Shown: positions 40,458-48,995 of the stretch, one piece after another
Layout of the letters: every line of letters begins with the position of its first letter
Numbering within the stretch: the first letter of the stretch is position 1
NCBI GenBank assembly: GCA_028736075.1
Contig: CP117875.1
Span: 1,116,001-1,180,000, forward strand
DNA: 64,000 bases
Reading direction: 5' to 3'
DNA from: Chryseobacterium sp. KACC 21268
GTDB lineage: Bacteria; Bacteroidota; Bacteroidia; Flavobacteriales; Weeksellaceae
Translations under genes and position numbers: made by a program
Notes under the pieces: generated by a model
Told to the model about the DNA's origin: nothing
Seen by the model: only the letters and a program-made list of their open reading frames with translations
Databases searched by the model: none

Positions 40458-42452
40458 ATGAAAAAATCTTTATCAATTCTATCCATTCTACTGGGTATTT
40501 CGGCTTCCGCACAAGTCAATGTGGCAGCAACTGCCGGAACTGCAACCGCAACGTACACTACGGTGAAAGGTGCTTTTGATGCCATCAATGCAGGGACGCA
40601 CCAAGGTGTCATCAACATAACAATTACGGCTAATACCAATGAAACTGCAACGGCGGCTCTCAACAGAAGTACTGGAAATTCCAGCTTCACATCGGTGTCT
40701 TTGAAGCCTGCAGCTGGCGTTACAGCTACAATTACAAATGCTACAACAGCAGGTCCAGTTTTCAGAATCTTGGGAAGTAATGTGACGATCGACGGAAGTA
40801 ATAATGGAACCGACAGCAGAAACCTATCTATTGTAAATGGTTTTGCTACAGGTTCTGTGGTGGTCACAATGGGATCTTCTGATGCTGCAAATCCACTTAG
40901 CAATGTTACTTTGAAAAATACCACCATCATCAATGGTGTGAAGACTGCAGGAAGCGGGATCATCGTGAGCAATACGGCTGGAGCACAATCTGCGGGATAT
41001 TTTAATAACATCAGACTGGAGAACAACTCTATTCAAAGATCTTATCAAGGGATTTATATGATTGCCACGTCGCTTGTAGGTAATGGCGCAGGCTCTGTCA
41101 TTACTAAAAATGACATCTCAGCAAGCGGAGAAAATTCGAACAGACTTATGGGGATTTATCTTGGCGGAACAGATGGCGTGACGGTCTCTGCTAACAAAAT
41201 AGGAAACTTTGACACGGCGAACAATGAATCGAAAAGAGGAATTTGGCTGGCTGTCAATACAATGAATTCCACGGTGAGCGATAATATCATTGATAATATT
41301 GGGGTAAATAATTTGGCAGGAGGCAGCGCGACAGGAATTCAGATCTTTACCAATGCAGGAGCAGGAAATGTACCTTCGGCAAACAAGATCCTTAGAAATA
41401 AAATTACAAACCTTTTCAGCAGCGGACTCAATAGTTCTGTTACTGGAATCAGTTTGGGTGGAAGTACGGTTGGAACGGTCATTAGCCAAAATACCATCAA
41501 TAATCTTCTGAATACAAAAGGAGGATCATCAACAGGACTGGGAGCAGAAGGCATCACCTTGAATACTGGTACGGCTTCCAATACTTTGGTGAGTAACAAC
41601 TTCATCTCAAAGGTTTCGAGTTTTGGAGCATCATTTTCTGGAAGCACGGGCGGGATTCTCATCAACGCAGGTTCTGGATATAAGGTCTATAACAACTCGG
41701 TGTATTTGACAGAAACTCAGAATGACGGGACAAGCAAAGGCCTTCCCATTGCACTTAGCATCACCAGTGTAACCGCTACTGCAGCCATAGACCTTAGAAA
41801 TAATATTTTCGTTACAAATCTCGCAGATAGTTCTGTGCCAGCTTATGCGACGTCGATTTATTTTAGCACTTTGTTTGCCAACACAGATCCGAAGGTCATC
41901 TTTTCTAATTTTGACAATAATATTTTCTACAGCAGCAGCAATCTGGCTATTCTATCGGTCACAACAACACCTACGGTTTTAACTAATATCACTGAGCTAC
42001 AAACGACTTATGGAAGTAATGCCAATTCTCTAAGAGCACTCCCAAAATTTGTTTCTGATACAAATCTTCACATTACCGAAACATCGGAAAGCCTAGAGAT
42101 CGATAACAAAGGTGTTGCTTTAACGGAGGTTCCAACGGATATTGATGGAACAACGAGAAACGAAACAACTCCAGATATTGGTGCAGATGAATTCACTGTC
42201 GCTACAATGGCGGTAAATGACGGTGCTAACAGATCAAAGATCCAAGTTTATCCTAATCCCGTAAATGATGTTTTGACAGTTTCTTCTGACAAAAAAGTAA
42301 GCAACATCTCAGTTTACAATGTTGGAGGACAATTGATCTCAGAAGTTAATCATTCTAATGTCATCAACCTTACTAAGCTGTCCTCAGGTGTTTATTTCGT
42401 AAAAACAGTTGTAGAAGGGAAAGTCGAAATGACCAAAGTGATCAAAAAATAA
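40458..42452 (+). CDS. T9SS cargo protein with parallel beta-helix
   Basis: 664 residues: signal peptide (to GISASAQ), a long right-handed beta-helix with recurring N-rich rungs (NIRLENNSIQRSYQGIYMI, STVSDNIIDNIGVNN, GTVISQNTINNLLN), and a T9SS type A sorting domain from about residue 590 (IQVYPNPVNDVLTV to KVIKK). Such helices often occur in polysaccharide-active enzymes or adhesins; I see no catalytic signature, so adhesin or stalk is as likely. The composition is very rich in Asn, Thr, Ser and Gly, usual for secreted proteins of this kind. Confidence 0.85.
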   Translation: MKKSLSILSILLGISASAQVNVAATAGTATATYTTVKGAFDAINAGTHQGVINITITANTNETATAALNRSTGNSSFTSVSLKPAAGVTATITNATTAGPVFRILGSNVTIDGSNNGTDSRNLSIVNGFATGSVVVTMGSSDAANPLSNVTLKNTTIINGVKTAGSGIIVSNTAGAQSAGYFNNIRLENNSIQRSYQGIYMIATSLVGNGAGSVITKNDISASGENSNRLMGIYLGGTDGVTVSANKIGNFDTANNESKRGIWLAVNTMNSTVSDNIIDNIGVNNLAGGSATGIQIFTNAGAGNVPSANKILRNKITNLFSSGLNSSVTGISLGGSTVGTVISQNTINNLLNTKGGSSTGLGAEGITLNTGTASNTLVSNNFISKVSSFGASFSGSTGGILINAGSGYKVYNNSVYLTETQNDGTSKGLPIALSITSVTATAAIDLRNNIFVTNLADSSVPAYATSIYFSTLFANTDPKVIFSNFDNNIFYSSSNLAILSVTTTPTVLTNITELQTTYGSNANSLRALPKFVSDTNLHITETSESLEIDNKGVALTEVPTDIDGTTRNETTPDIGADEFTVATMAVNDGANRSKIQVYPNPVNDVLTVSSDKKVSNISVYNVGGQLISEVNHSNVINLTKLSSGVYFVKTVVEGKVEMTKVIKK

Positions 42453-42483
42453 ATTTAATTCATCATAATTTTTTAATTGAAGG

Positions 42484-42515
42484 CGAGACTGATCTGATCG
42501 AAAGGTCTCGTTTTT
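42484..42515 (+). terminator. Intrinsic terminator, related to the one at 45476
   Basis: CGAGAC (42484-42489) pairs with GTCTCG (42505-42510), then five T. The loop region (TGATCTGATCGAAAG) resembles that of the 45476 terminator. Confidence 0.7.
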
Positions 42516-42549
42516 ATTCTTGATGATCATTACAGTTTTTATAATTAAT

Positions 42550-45450
42550 ATGAAGAAAATTTTCACCATTCTAGCGGTTTCATTTGGTCTGATATTGAGT
42601 TTCGCCCAGTGGAATCCGACAACCTTCAAAGGGACAAGAACCAAGGAAACGAAAGCAACCAATTTCTATTCTCTTGACCTTGATGTCATCAGAACAAAAC
42701 TTGCAACAGCACAGCCAACGGGAAGACACAATCAGCCAACGATCATTGAGTTGCCAACTTTGGACGGACAAATAGAACAATTTGAAGTTTACAGTTTACC
42801 AGTCGTAGCAAAATCTCTGGCAGAACGGTACCAATTGGGTTCTTATGTTGGATCGAAAGTCGGCGATCCTACAACTTATGTGAGATTTAGCGTTTCGCCG
42901 TATGATCTGCAATCGATGATGTTTAGAAATGGCCAGTACGAATTCATTGAACCATTAAACAAAGAAAAAACAGTCTACGGCGCCTTTCCAAAAAGTGAAA
43001 GACAAAGTGGAGATCACGCTTTTTCCTGCTCAACGTCCGAATCTCCTCAAAGTCAAAATGAAATTGACCAATTATCCAAAGTATCAAATTTTTCTAATAT
43101 AGCAACCGACTTCAGCAAATCAAGTGGTCAAAAGTACAGAACCTATAGACTGGCAATTTCTGTCACTGGAGAGTATACGCAATATTTTGGTGGTGTAGCC
43201 CAGGCTTTTTCTGCGATCAATGCAACCATTACACGTGTGAATGCGGTCTTCGAAAAGGATTTTGCGATCCACTTGGATTTGCAGGACTTTCCGCAATTGA
43301 TTTTCATCAATCCAGCGACCGATCCGTATTCTACAGCCAATACAGGCGTAGGCGGCGCGTGGAATCGTGAAGTGCAGCAGACTTTGACATCTCTGGTTGG
43401 GAATGAAGCTTACGATGTTGGTCATCTATTCACAAGATCTGGCGGTTCTGGCAATGCCGGAGACGTAGGAAATGTGTGCCGAAATCCGTCCAACGGTAAT
43501 GATACGACCTCAAAAGGAGCAGCCTACAGTGCGCCAAGAGCAGGTAGTGGTCCGCAAGGTGACTTTTTTGACATCGATCTGGTAGCGCACGAGATGGGAC
43601 ATCAGTTTGGTGCCGATCACACTTATTCTTTTGATATTCAGCAGTCACCCAATCAAACGGCGCATATGGAACCGGGCTCAGGTTCTACGATCATGAGCTA
43701 TGCCGGAATTACCAATGTGGATGTTCAAAGTTACCGCGATGCATATTATCATACGAGAAGTATAGAGCAGGTTCAGACTTATATCAATTCTCAAAGTTGT
43801 GGAACAATTTCAAATATAAATAACAATCCACCCGTCGTAGCGGCTTTGCCAAACAAGACCATTCCAAAGGGAACTGCCTTTGTTTTAGCAGCCAATGCCA
43901 CAGATGCTGAGAATGATCCTTTGACCTACAATTGGGAGCAATACGATCTGGCAACTTCAGCAATTACAACGGTCACAGGAGATAACACGACAGGTCCGAA
44001 ATTCAGATCTCGTGTAGCTTCTCCGTCACCAAGCAGATATTTCCCAAGATTGAGTAATGTGATTAATGGTAACTTATCAAGCGCCACAGACTGGGAAGCG
44101 GTTTCCAATGTTGCGAGAACTATGAACTTCAAAGTTATGGTCAGAGATAACAATCCAGATGTCACGCAGCAGCAGACTGCCATCGGTTCTCAGATGATAA
44201 CTGTTGGCAATGATGGTCCTTTCAAAATGACCACTGTAAAAGTTTATAATAATGTCGCAAGTCCCATCAATTGGGATGTTGTGAACACGAATCTTGCACC
44301 CTACAATGTCTCGAATGTCAAAATCGATTATTCCTTAGACCAAGGTTTGACCTGGAATGTCTTGTCAGCTTCGACGCCTAATGATGGATCTGAAACGTTG
44401 GATTTCTCAGCGGTTTCTGCCAATCAGAATATTGTGCTTAGAATTTCGGCTGTTGATAATGTGTTTTATGCTTTAGGCAAAGTTGCTGTTTCAAATGTCT
44501 TGGCTTGTGATGGAACTGCGCCAACAAGTTTATTAGCAAATAATATTACACAGACTTCTGCGAATATAGATTGGGATATGATCGCCAATGCAACTTATAC
44601 ATTGAGATACAAAAAATCGACAGAAAGTAATTGGACAGTTGTCAATAACATCACTGCAAATCAATATGCGTTGTCGCAATTAGCAATCAATACTTCGTAC
44701 GATGTAAATGTTGCGGCGGTTTGCAGCGGTACAGTTGGAAATTATTCAAACATTACCTTTTTCACGAGTGCTTACAATTATTGTTCAGCAGGTTCCACTT
44801 ATCTGATGTCTGAGAAAATTGCCAATATCACTTTTGCTGATATTAATAATAATTCCACATCCAACGCAGGTTACGAAGATTTTTCTAATGTCATCGGAAA
44901 TGTAACGCCAGGTCAAATCTACAATTTCACAGCATCTTCCACCACGGGTTCTGGGGATTATGACCAAGTAATCGTTTGGATCGACCTCAATCAGGATGGC
45001 GATTTCGATGATGCGGGAGAGAAAGTTTTGACCACCAATTTCAACACTTCGCCTTGGAAAGGTGTCATTACGATTCCATCAACAATCAAAGCTGGAAGGA
45101 CAAAAATGAGAGTAAGGCTTTACGGCGCGATCTCAAATCCGAATACAACACCGTGTGGCAATTCCTATTACGGTCAGGTGGAAGATTACAGTTTGAATAT
45201 TGGAACCTTGGCTGTTTCGGACGTCAATAACGTTTCATTCAAATATTATCCGAATCCCGTGAAAGATATTTTGACAATTACAAGTAGCGACAAAGTCAAT
45301 TCGATTTCAATTTATAATATTGCTGGACAATTGCTCAAAACAAACAACAACTCCAATACGATTGATATGAGTACACTATCTACTGGAATCTATTTAATTA
45401 AGACGAATATTGGAAGTGAGATACAAACCTTCAAAGTCATCAGGAAATAA
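42550..45450 (+). CDS. T9SS-exported reprolysin-like zinc metalloprotease
   Basis: 966 residues from the ATG at 42550: signal peptide (to LSFAQ), a propeptide of about 180 residues, a metzincin domain with HEMGHQFGADH at 347-357 (zinc histidines 347, 351 and 357) and the Met-turn SGSTIMSYAG, then Ig-like and fibronectin III modules, a GEVED domain (about 750-890, with DLNQDGDFDDAGE) and a T9SS type A sorting domain (YYPNPVKDILTI to KVIRK). A secreted protease of the M12B-like group, likely for protein feeding. The propeptide would keep it inactive until export. An earlier start at 42520 lies before the signal and is less likely. Confidence 0.9.
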   Translation: MKKIFTILAVSFGLILSFAQWNPTTFKGTRTKETKATNFYSLDLDVIRTKLATAQPTGRHNQPTIIELPTLDGQIEQFEVYSLPVVAKSLAERYQLGSYVGSKVGDPTTYVRFSVSPYDLQSMMFRNGQYEFIEPLNKEKTVYGAFPKSERQSGDHAFSCSTSESPQSQNEIDQLSKVSNFSNIATDFSKSSGQKYRTYRLAISVTGEYTQYFGGVAQAFSAINATITRVNAVFEKDFAIHLDLQDFPQLIFINPATDPYSTANTGVGGAWNREVQQTLTSLVGNEAYDVGHLFTRSGGSGNAGDVGNVCRNPSNGNDTTSKGAAYSAPRAGSGPQGDFFDIDLVAHEMGHQFGADHTYSFDIQQSPNQTAHMEPGSGSTIMSYAGITNVDVQSYRDAYYHTRSIEQVQTYINSQSCGTISNINNNPPVVAALPNKTIPKGTAFVLAANATDAENDPLTYNWEQYDLATSAITTVTGDNTTGPKFRSRVASPSPSRYFPRLSNVINGNLSSATDWEAVSNVARTMNFKVMVRDNNPDVTQQQTAIGSQMITVGNDGPFKMTTVKVYNNVASPINWDVVNTNLAPYNVSNVKIDYSLDQGLTWNVLSASTPNDGSETLDFSAVSANQNIVLRISAVDNVFYALGKVAVSNVLACDGTAPTSLLANNITQTSANIDWDMIANATYTLRYKKSTESNWTVVNNITANQYALSQLAINTSYDVNVAAVCSGTVGNYSNITFFTSAYNYCSAGSTYLMSEKIANITFADINNNSTSNAGYEDFSNVIGNVTPGQIYNFTASSTTGSGDYDQVIVWIDLNQDGDFDDAGEKVLTTNFNTSPWKGVITIPSTIKAGRTKMRVRLYGAISNPNTTPCGNSYYGQVEDYSLNIGTLAVSDVNNVSFKYYPNPVKDILTITSSDKVNSISIYNIAGQLLKTNNNSNTIDMSTLSTGIYLIKTNIGSEIQTFKVIRK

Positions 45451-45475
45451 TTTTTATAATTGTGTTTTTTAATCG

Positions 45476-45513
45476 AAACGAGGCTGATCCTATTGGAAAA
45501 GCCTCGTTTTTTT
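45476..45513 (+). terminator. Intrinsic terminator of the metalloprotease gene
   Basis: AAACGAGGCT (45476-45485) pairs with AGCCTCGTTT (45500-45509), followed by T. It also could act for the convergent serine hydrolase gene, whose stop is six bases further. Confidence 0.85.
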
Positions 45514-45518
45514 ATTTG

Positions 45519-47180
45519 TTACTGCTTTGTGAAATTGTATGTTTTGCCATTCTGCAAAAGCTGCATCTCATTCTTTTCCGGGAAGAAATTGATCTTGATT
45601 CCAGCCTTTTCGAATTTGAATTGATATTTCTCAACAAGTTCCAAAGGAAACTCTGCTTGGCCTTTTCCCTGTGCAAATAATTTGTCGTCGTTCACAAAGA
45701 TCTTCAGATCCAAAGGAATATCTGGTGAAGTGTAATTACCGATGTATTTCTTAAGTTCTCCATTGTAAGACGCCGTTTCTTTGTCATTTTCAAATTTCGG
45801 AAATTCAACATCTTCGTCGTAGATGATATTCAGAACGCCGATGGATAGTGTGTTGTGCGGATAATTTTCGCCGTTGATGATCATCGAGATCGAGTAGTCT
45901 TCTTTCTTACTGTATGACGTAACAGCGTGTGAGCCAACCGTGTCGCCGCCGTGACCAAATGAAACCTGATTGTAGAAAGGTATAGGCATTATTCCCAATC
46001 CAAATATCGTTTTAGATCCAGGCTTCGGCATCATCTTGTCCAGAGTTTCTTTCTTCACAAATTTCCCATTGAATAAGGCATTGATAAAGATATTCAGATC
46101 ATTTGGCGTAGATACAATATCGCCCACACCAATGCAATTATGAAAGTCGAAATCCTCCACTTCTTTCCAGGTACCGTTTTCATTTTCATATCCTTTAAAA
46201 ACATTTTTCGGATCATCAAGCACGGAAAAAGTATTTTTCATTCCTGCTTTGCTTGTGATATTTTCTTTCAACAAAACGTTGTAAGGTTTCTTTGCCACTT
46301 TCTCCAAAATCCTGCTCAATAAATAATAGCCAGAATTGGAATATCTGGTTTTCTCACCAGGCTGAAATTCCACACCTTGAGCGTTGATCGTATCACGAAT
46401 AACTTTGTCACCAACCGATTTTTTGAACAGCCATTGGTAATGTTCGCCGGCATAATCACCTAATCCGCTTGTGTGATTCAGCATTGTTTCTATCGTGATA
46501 TTATCCGCATTTGGAGCGTTTGGATAATATTTGGAAAGCTTGTCTGTCAGATTCAGTTTTCCTTTTTCCACTTGCTGCATCAGCATAATCGCGGTGAATA
46601 ACTTACTGACCGAACCAATCTGATAACGCGTGTCAGAATCCCATTTTACATTCGGTAATTGATCTTGCCCAAAGTCTCTTTTGTAAACTTCGTTTCCTTT
46701 TCTGAAGATGGAAATACTGCCAATGCTTTGTTTGTTCTGAGTGAGATAATTGAAATAATCATCCAGTTTCGCCGTATTGATCTCACGATTTCCGATGTCT
46801 TTTAGTTTCTCATCTTTCGGGTTTGATTTTTCGGTACTATTATTTTTGAAAAAATTCATAGGGAAGGAGCGACCTCTTTGTGTGAATGTTCCTTCAAAAT
46901 GGTCTGTTTTGAATTGTCCTTTGTAGGAAGCGTCCAATTCATTCATTTCAAAAATAAGTTCATTATTGGTGAACTCGGTCTTATCAACCGTAATGATCTT
47001 GTCACTTTGTTTTGGACTTCTTGCGGAAGAAGTGTAACTGTTATTTTCTTTTTTAACATTAAAGATCAGAGGCAGTTGCGTTCCACCAAGGTCGAGTTCG
47101 CCTTTCCAAGAACCTGTTAAATCTTGGGCGTAAAAAGTCTGTGCTAATAAAATCAGCAACAATAGTAGTTTGGTTTTCAT
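45519..47180 (-). CDS. Secreted serine hydrolase, class C beta-lactamase family
   Basis: 553 residues: signal peptide (to TFYAQ), a lipocalin-like beta domain (DLTGSWKGELDLGGTQLPL and following, about 20-120), the penicillin-binding fold with SVSKLF as SxxK nucleophile motif near residue 190, YSNSGY as YxN, HGGDTVG as the KTG-like motif, and a C-terminal beta domain. Members include peptidases and esterases; true antibiotic hydrolysis is unlikely from the added domains. Single gene, no obvious partner. Confidence 0.88.
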   Translation of the reverse strand: MKTKLLLLLILLAQTFYAQDLTGSWKGELDLGGTQLPLIFNVKKENNSYTSSARSPKQSDKIITVDKTEFTNNELIFEMNELDASYKGQFKTDHFEGTFTQRGRSFPMNFFKNNSTEKSNPKDEKLKDIGNREINTAKLDDYFNYLTQNKQSIGSISIFRKGNEVYKRDFGQDQLPNVKWDSDTRYQIGSVSKLFTAIMLMQQVEKGKLNLTDKLSKYYPNAPNADNITIETMLNHTSGLGDYAGEHYQWLFKKSVGDKVIRDTINAQGVEFQPGEKTRYSNSGYYLLSRILEKVAKKPYNVLLKENITSKAGMKNTFSVLDDPKNVFKGYENENGTWKEVEDFDFHNCIGVGDIVSTPNDLNIFINALFNGKFVKKETLDKMMPKPGSKTIFGLGIMPIPFYNQVSFGHGGDTVGSHAVTSYSKKEDYSISMIINGENYPHNTLSIGVLNIIYDEDVEFPKFENDKETASYNGELKKYIGNYTSPDIPLDLKIFVNDDKLFAQGKGQAEFPLELVEKYQFKFEKAGIKINFFPEKNEMQLLQNGKTYNFTKQ

Positions 47181-47274
47181 ATGTAATTGTTTATGGTTTT
47201 TTCAAGTCGTATGCAATCGCCCAAACGTTTTAAGGAAAATCTACAGGCAGCGATTTCATAAAATAATAGTTGAA

Positions 47275-47844
47275 TTAAAAGATGGTCTGGCTAATAATTG
47301 TTGTAATAAGAGACACAACTGCGAAGATTACAATGTGCTGCCATTTTTTGATATTGGTAGCCGTTTTGAACCCATTGTAATAAAGCACGATATTGTAAAC
47401 TAGAAAGGGAAGTGTTATACATCCTGCCACAGCTACTATGATCAGATCCAGCATTTCGATTTTTGCGAAGTTTCCTGCTAAAGACGAAATGTTTCTGTTA
47501 GCTTCTTTCACAAAAGGCAGAGCCATCATCGGCATCGTAATGATCAATGGAATCTGCGAAATCAAAACTGTATTGAAGATGTCGATGATTCTGGATCTTT
47601 TATTAAAAAATTTGGCAAGAATGATTAAAACTACGATTGCAAAAATGTAGCTCAAAGAATTGATCCAGACAATGTCCCAAATGGTTTGACCTTCTTCTAA
47701 TATTGATAAGTGGAAGATGCTGTCATTGATCATTCCTGCATAAAAACAACCGAAGAAATTGAGAATGAAGAAGATGATTCCAATTAACAACAGCTTTTTC
47801 TCATCAAATTTCTCAAACGGATTAAAAATAGTTTTCCAGATCAT
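47275..47844 (-). CDS. YIP1-family-like membrane protein
   Basis: 189 residues with about five hydrophobic helices (LLIGIIFFILNFFGCFYAGM, SLSYIFAIVVLIILAKFF and others). N-terminal MIWKTIFNPFEKFDE resembles the start of YIP1 domain proteins. Function unknown. It lies five bases after the DUF2089 gene on the same strand, so that they form one operon in which the DUF2089 protein may regulate membrane-protein output. Confidence 0.7.
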   Translation of the reverse strand: MIWKTIFNPFEKFDEKKLLLIGIIFFILNFFGCFYAGMINDSIFHLSILEEGQTIWDIVWINSLSYIFAIVVLIILAKFFNKRSRIIDIFNTVLISQIPLIITMPMMALPFVKEANRNISSLAGNFAKIEMLDLIIVAVAGCITLPFLVYNIVLYYNGFKTATNIKKWQHIVIFAVVSLITTIISQTIF

Positions 47845-47849
47845 AGCTT

Positions 47850-48116
47850 TTAGTTTTGAAGTTTTTTCACTTTCTCAATGAGGTCATCCATTTTGTTTCT
47901 CATCGTGGGATAGGAGAGTTCAGCCTGCTTTGCCATTTCCTTGATGCTTCCGCTTGAAAGAAAAAAGTTGAGGATAAAATCCTGATCGTCGCGACTTAGT
48001 TTGAGAAGAACAGGAAGTTCGTAATCACCATTTACTTGGGTCGCACAGGACGGACATTTCATTTGGCTTACATTCAGCGTATGATCGCAGCTTGGACAAA
48101 CGATTGGAAGTTTCAT
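47850..48116 (-). CDS. DUF2089 family protein (zinc ribbon plus HTH)
   Basis: 88 residues: N-terminal zinc ribbon with CPSC and CPSC pairs (LPIVCPSCDHTL ... KCPSCATQV), then a helix-turn-helix-like C-terminal half (LSSGSIKEMAKQAELSYPTM, RNKMDDLI) that resembles sigma region 4. It is the DUF2089 pattern. A small DNA-binding regulator is the likely role, with the adjoining YIP1-type gene as the simplest target. Confidence 0.88.
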   Translation of the reverse strand: MKLPIVCPSCDHTLNVSQMKCPSCATQVNGDYELPVLLKLSRDDQDFILNFFLSSGSIKEMAKQAELSYPTMRNKMDDLIEKVKKLQN

Positions 48117-48206
48117 TTCTTTAATTTTGTTTTACAAATGTAATAATTATTTTAACAAAGTTAAATATTTTTTTAATTTTATTAAAATTTACCTAAGATT
48201 AATGCA

Positions 48207-48231
48207 TAAAAAAACTTCCACGAATGGAAGT
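48207..48231 (-). terminator. Terminator with TTCG loop (minus strand)
   Basis: On the minus strand ACTTCCA-TTCG-TGGAAGT is followed by seven T. It ends the secreted hypothetical gene at 48264. Confidence 0.8.
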
Positions 48232-48263
48232 CTATATTTTAAAAAAAGTTCTAGTAAGCAATT

Positions 48264-48962
48264 TTACTTGTGATTAATATGTTTGAGATCGGATTTTACA
48301 TATTCACTGTAGCTTCCTTGGGAATAAACTTTTTGTTGTGTGATTCCCAATTTTGTAGTCGTTGGTTTCCAATAATTTTGTTCAAATTTTTTGGTAAGGG
48401 TAATTGAGCAAAGCGGACTTTTGGTGGTGATTTTTAGTTTTACCGTTTTGATGTAATTGATGTCAGAAAAAAAGAACTGAGGGATTTTTTCTGAAGATTC
48501 CTGATTGTCTCCGTTCACGTAAGTCACTGTCCATCTGTAAAGATAATCATTGGAATTCTCGTTTGGAAAAAAGGAAATGACAGTTTCTGTGACTTTTACA
48601 TCTTTAAAATCATCAATCAGGATTCCACAACTATTTTGTGCAACACTTTGTTTCTGGTCTACAACGTCTATTACTTTCTCACATTGCAATGGTCCTTGAT
48701 TGGTCAAGACAGAGACCGAAAGTGTAGTTTTTCCAATGCCAGTCGCTTTTACAGTTACTTGACTGCTTTTATTATTGCCGTCAATTTTAAGATTATTCTC
48801 ACCAGAAGATTTCCAGAAATAACATTCTTCACACTGTGCTTTGGAATCTACTGAGAAAGAGGCGGATTCATTTGGATTGATTGAACTGTTTCCTACAATA
48901 GTACATTGCCCAAAGGAAATGGTTGCCATAAATCCGGCAGCCAGAGTCAAAAAATTTTTCAT
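48264..48962 (-). CDS. Secreted hypothetical protein
   Basis: 232 residues from the ATG at 48962: signal peptide (MKNFLTLAAGFMATISFGQ), then CTIVG and an Ig/PKD-like beta domain (NPNESASFSVDSKAQCEECYFW, TVKATGIGKTTLSVSV) followed by a second beta-rich part (FSDINYIKTVKLKITTKS). Eight or so cysteines could make disulphides. No sorting domain. An earlier ATG (48992) lies upstream of the -7 box at 48979 and is rejected. Function unknown. Confidence 0.7.
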   Translation of the reverse strand: MKNFLTLAAGFMATISFGQCTIVGNSSINPNESASFSVDSKAQCEECYFWKSSGENNLKIDGNNKSSQVTVKATGIGKTTLSVSVLTNQGPLQCEKVIDVVDQKQSVAQNSCGILIDDFKDVKVTETVISFFPNENSNDYLYRWTVTYVNGDNQESSEKIPQFFFSDINYIKTVKLKITTKSPLCSITLTKKFEQNYWKPTTTKLGITQQKVYSQGSYSEYVKSDLKHINHK

Positions 48963-48978
48963 CTGTTCGTGTTTTTTG

Positions 48979-48986
48979 CAAAGGTA
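48979..48986 (-). promoter_or_regulatory. -7 box (TACCTTTG) of the secreted hypothetical
   Basis: Exact TAnnTTTG match on the minus strand, in the narrow gap after the acyl-CoA carboxylase gene; leader about 10 nt. Confidence 0.5.
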
Positions 48987-48995
48987 ATGCAAAAT

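Noticed and set aside
40454-41026. 190-residue hydrophobic frame opposite the beta-helix gene
   Set aside because: Arises from the repetitive Asn/Thr/Ala-rich codons of the real plus-strand gene; no signal or conserved pattern.
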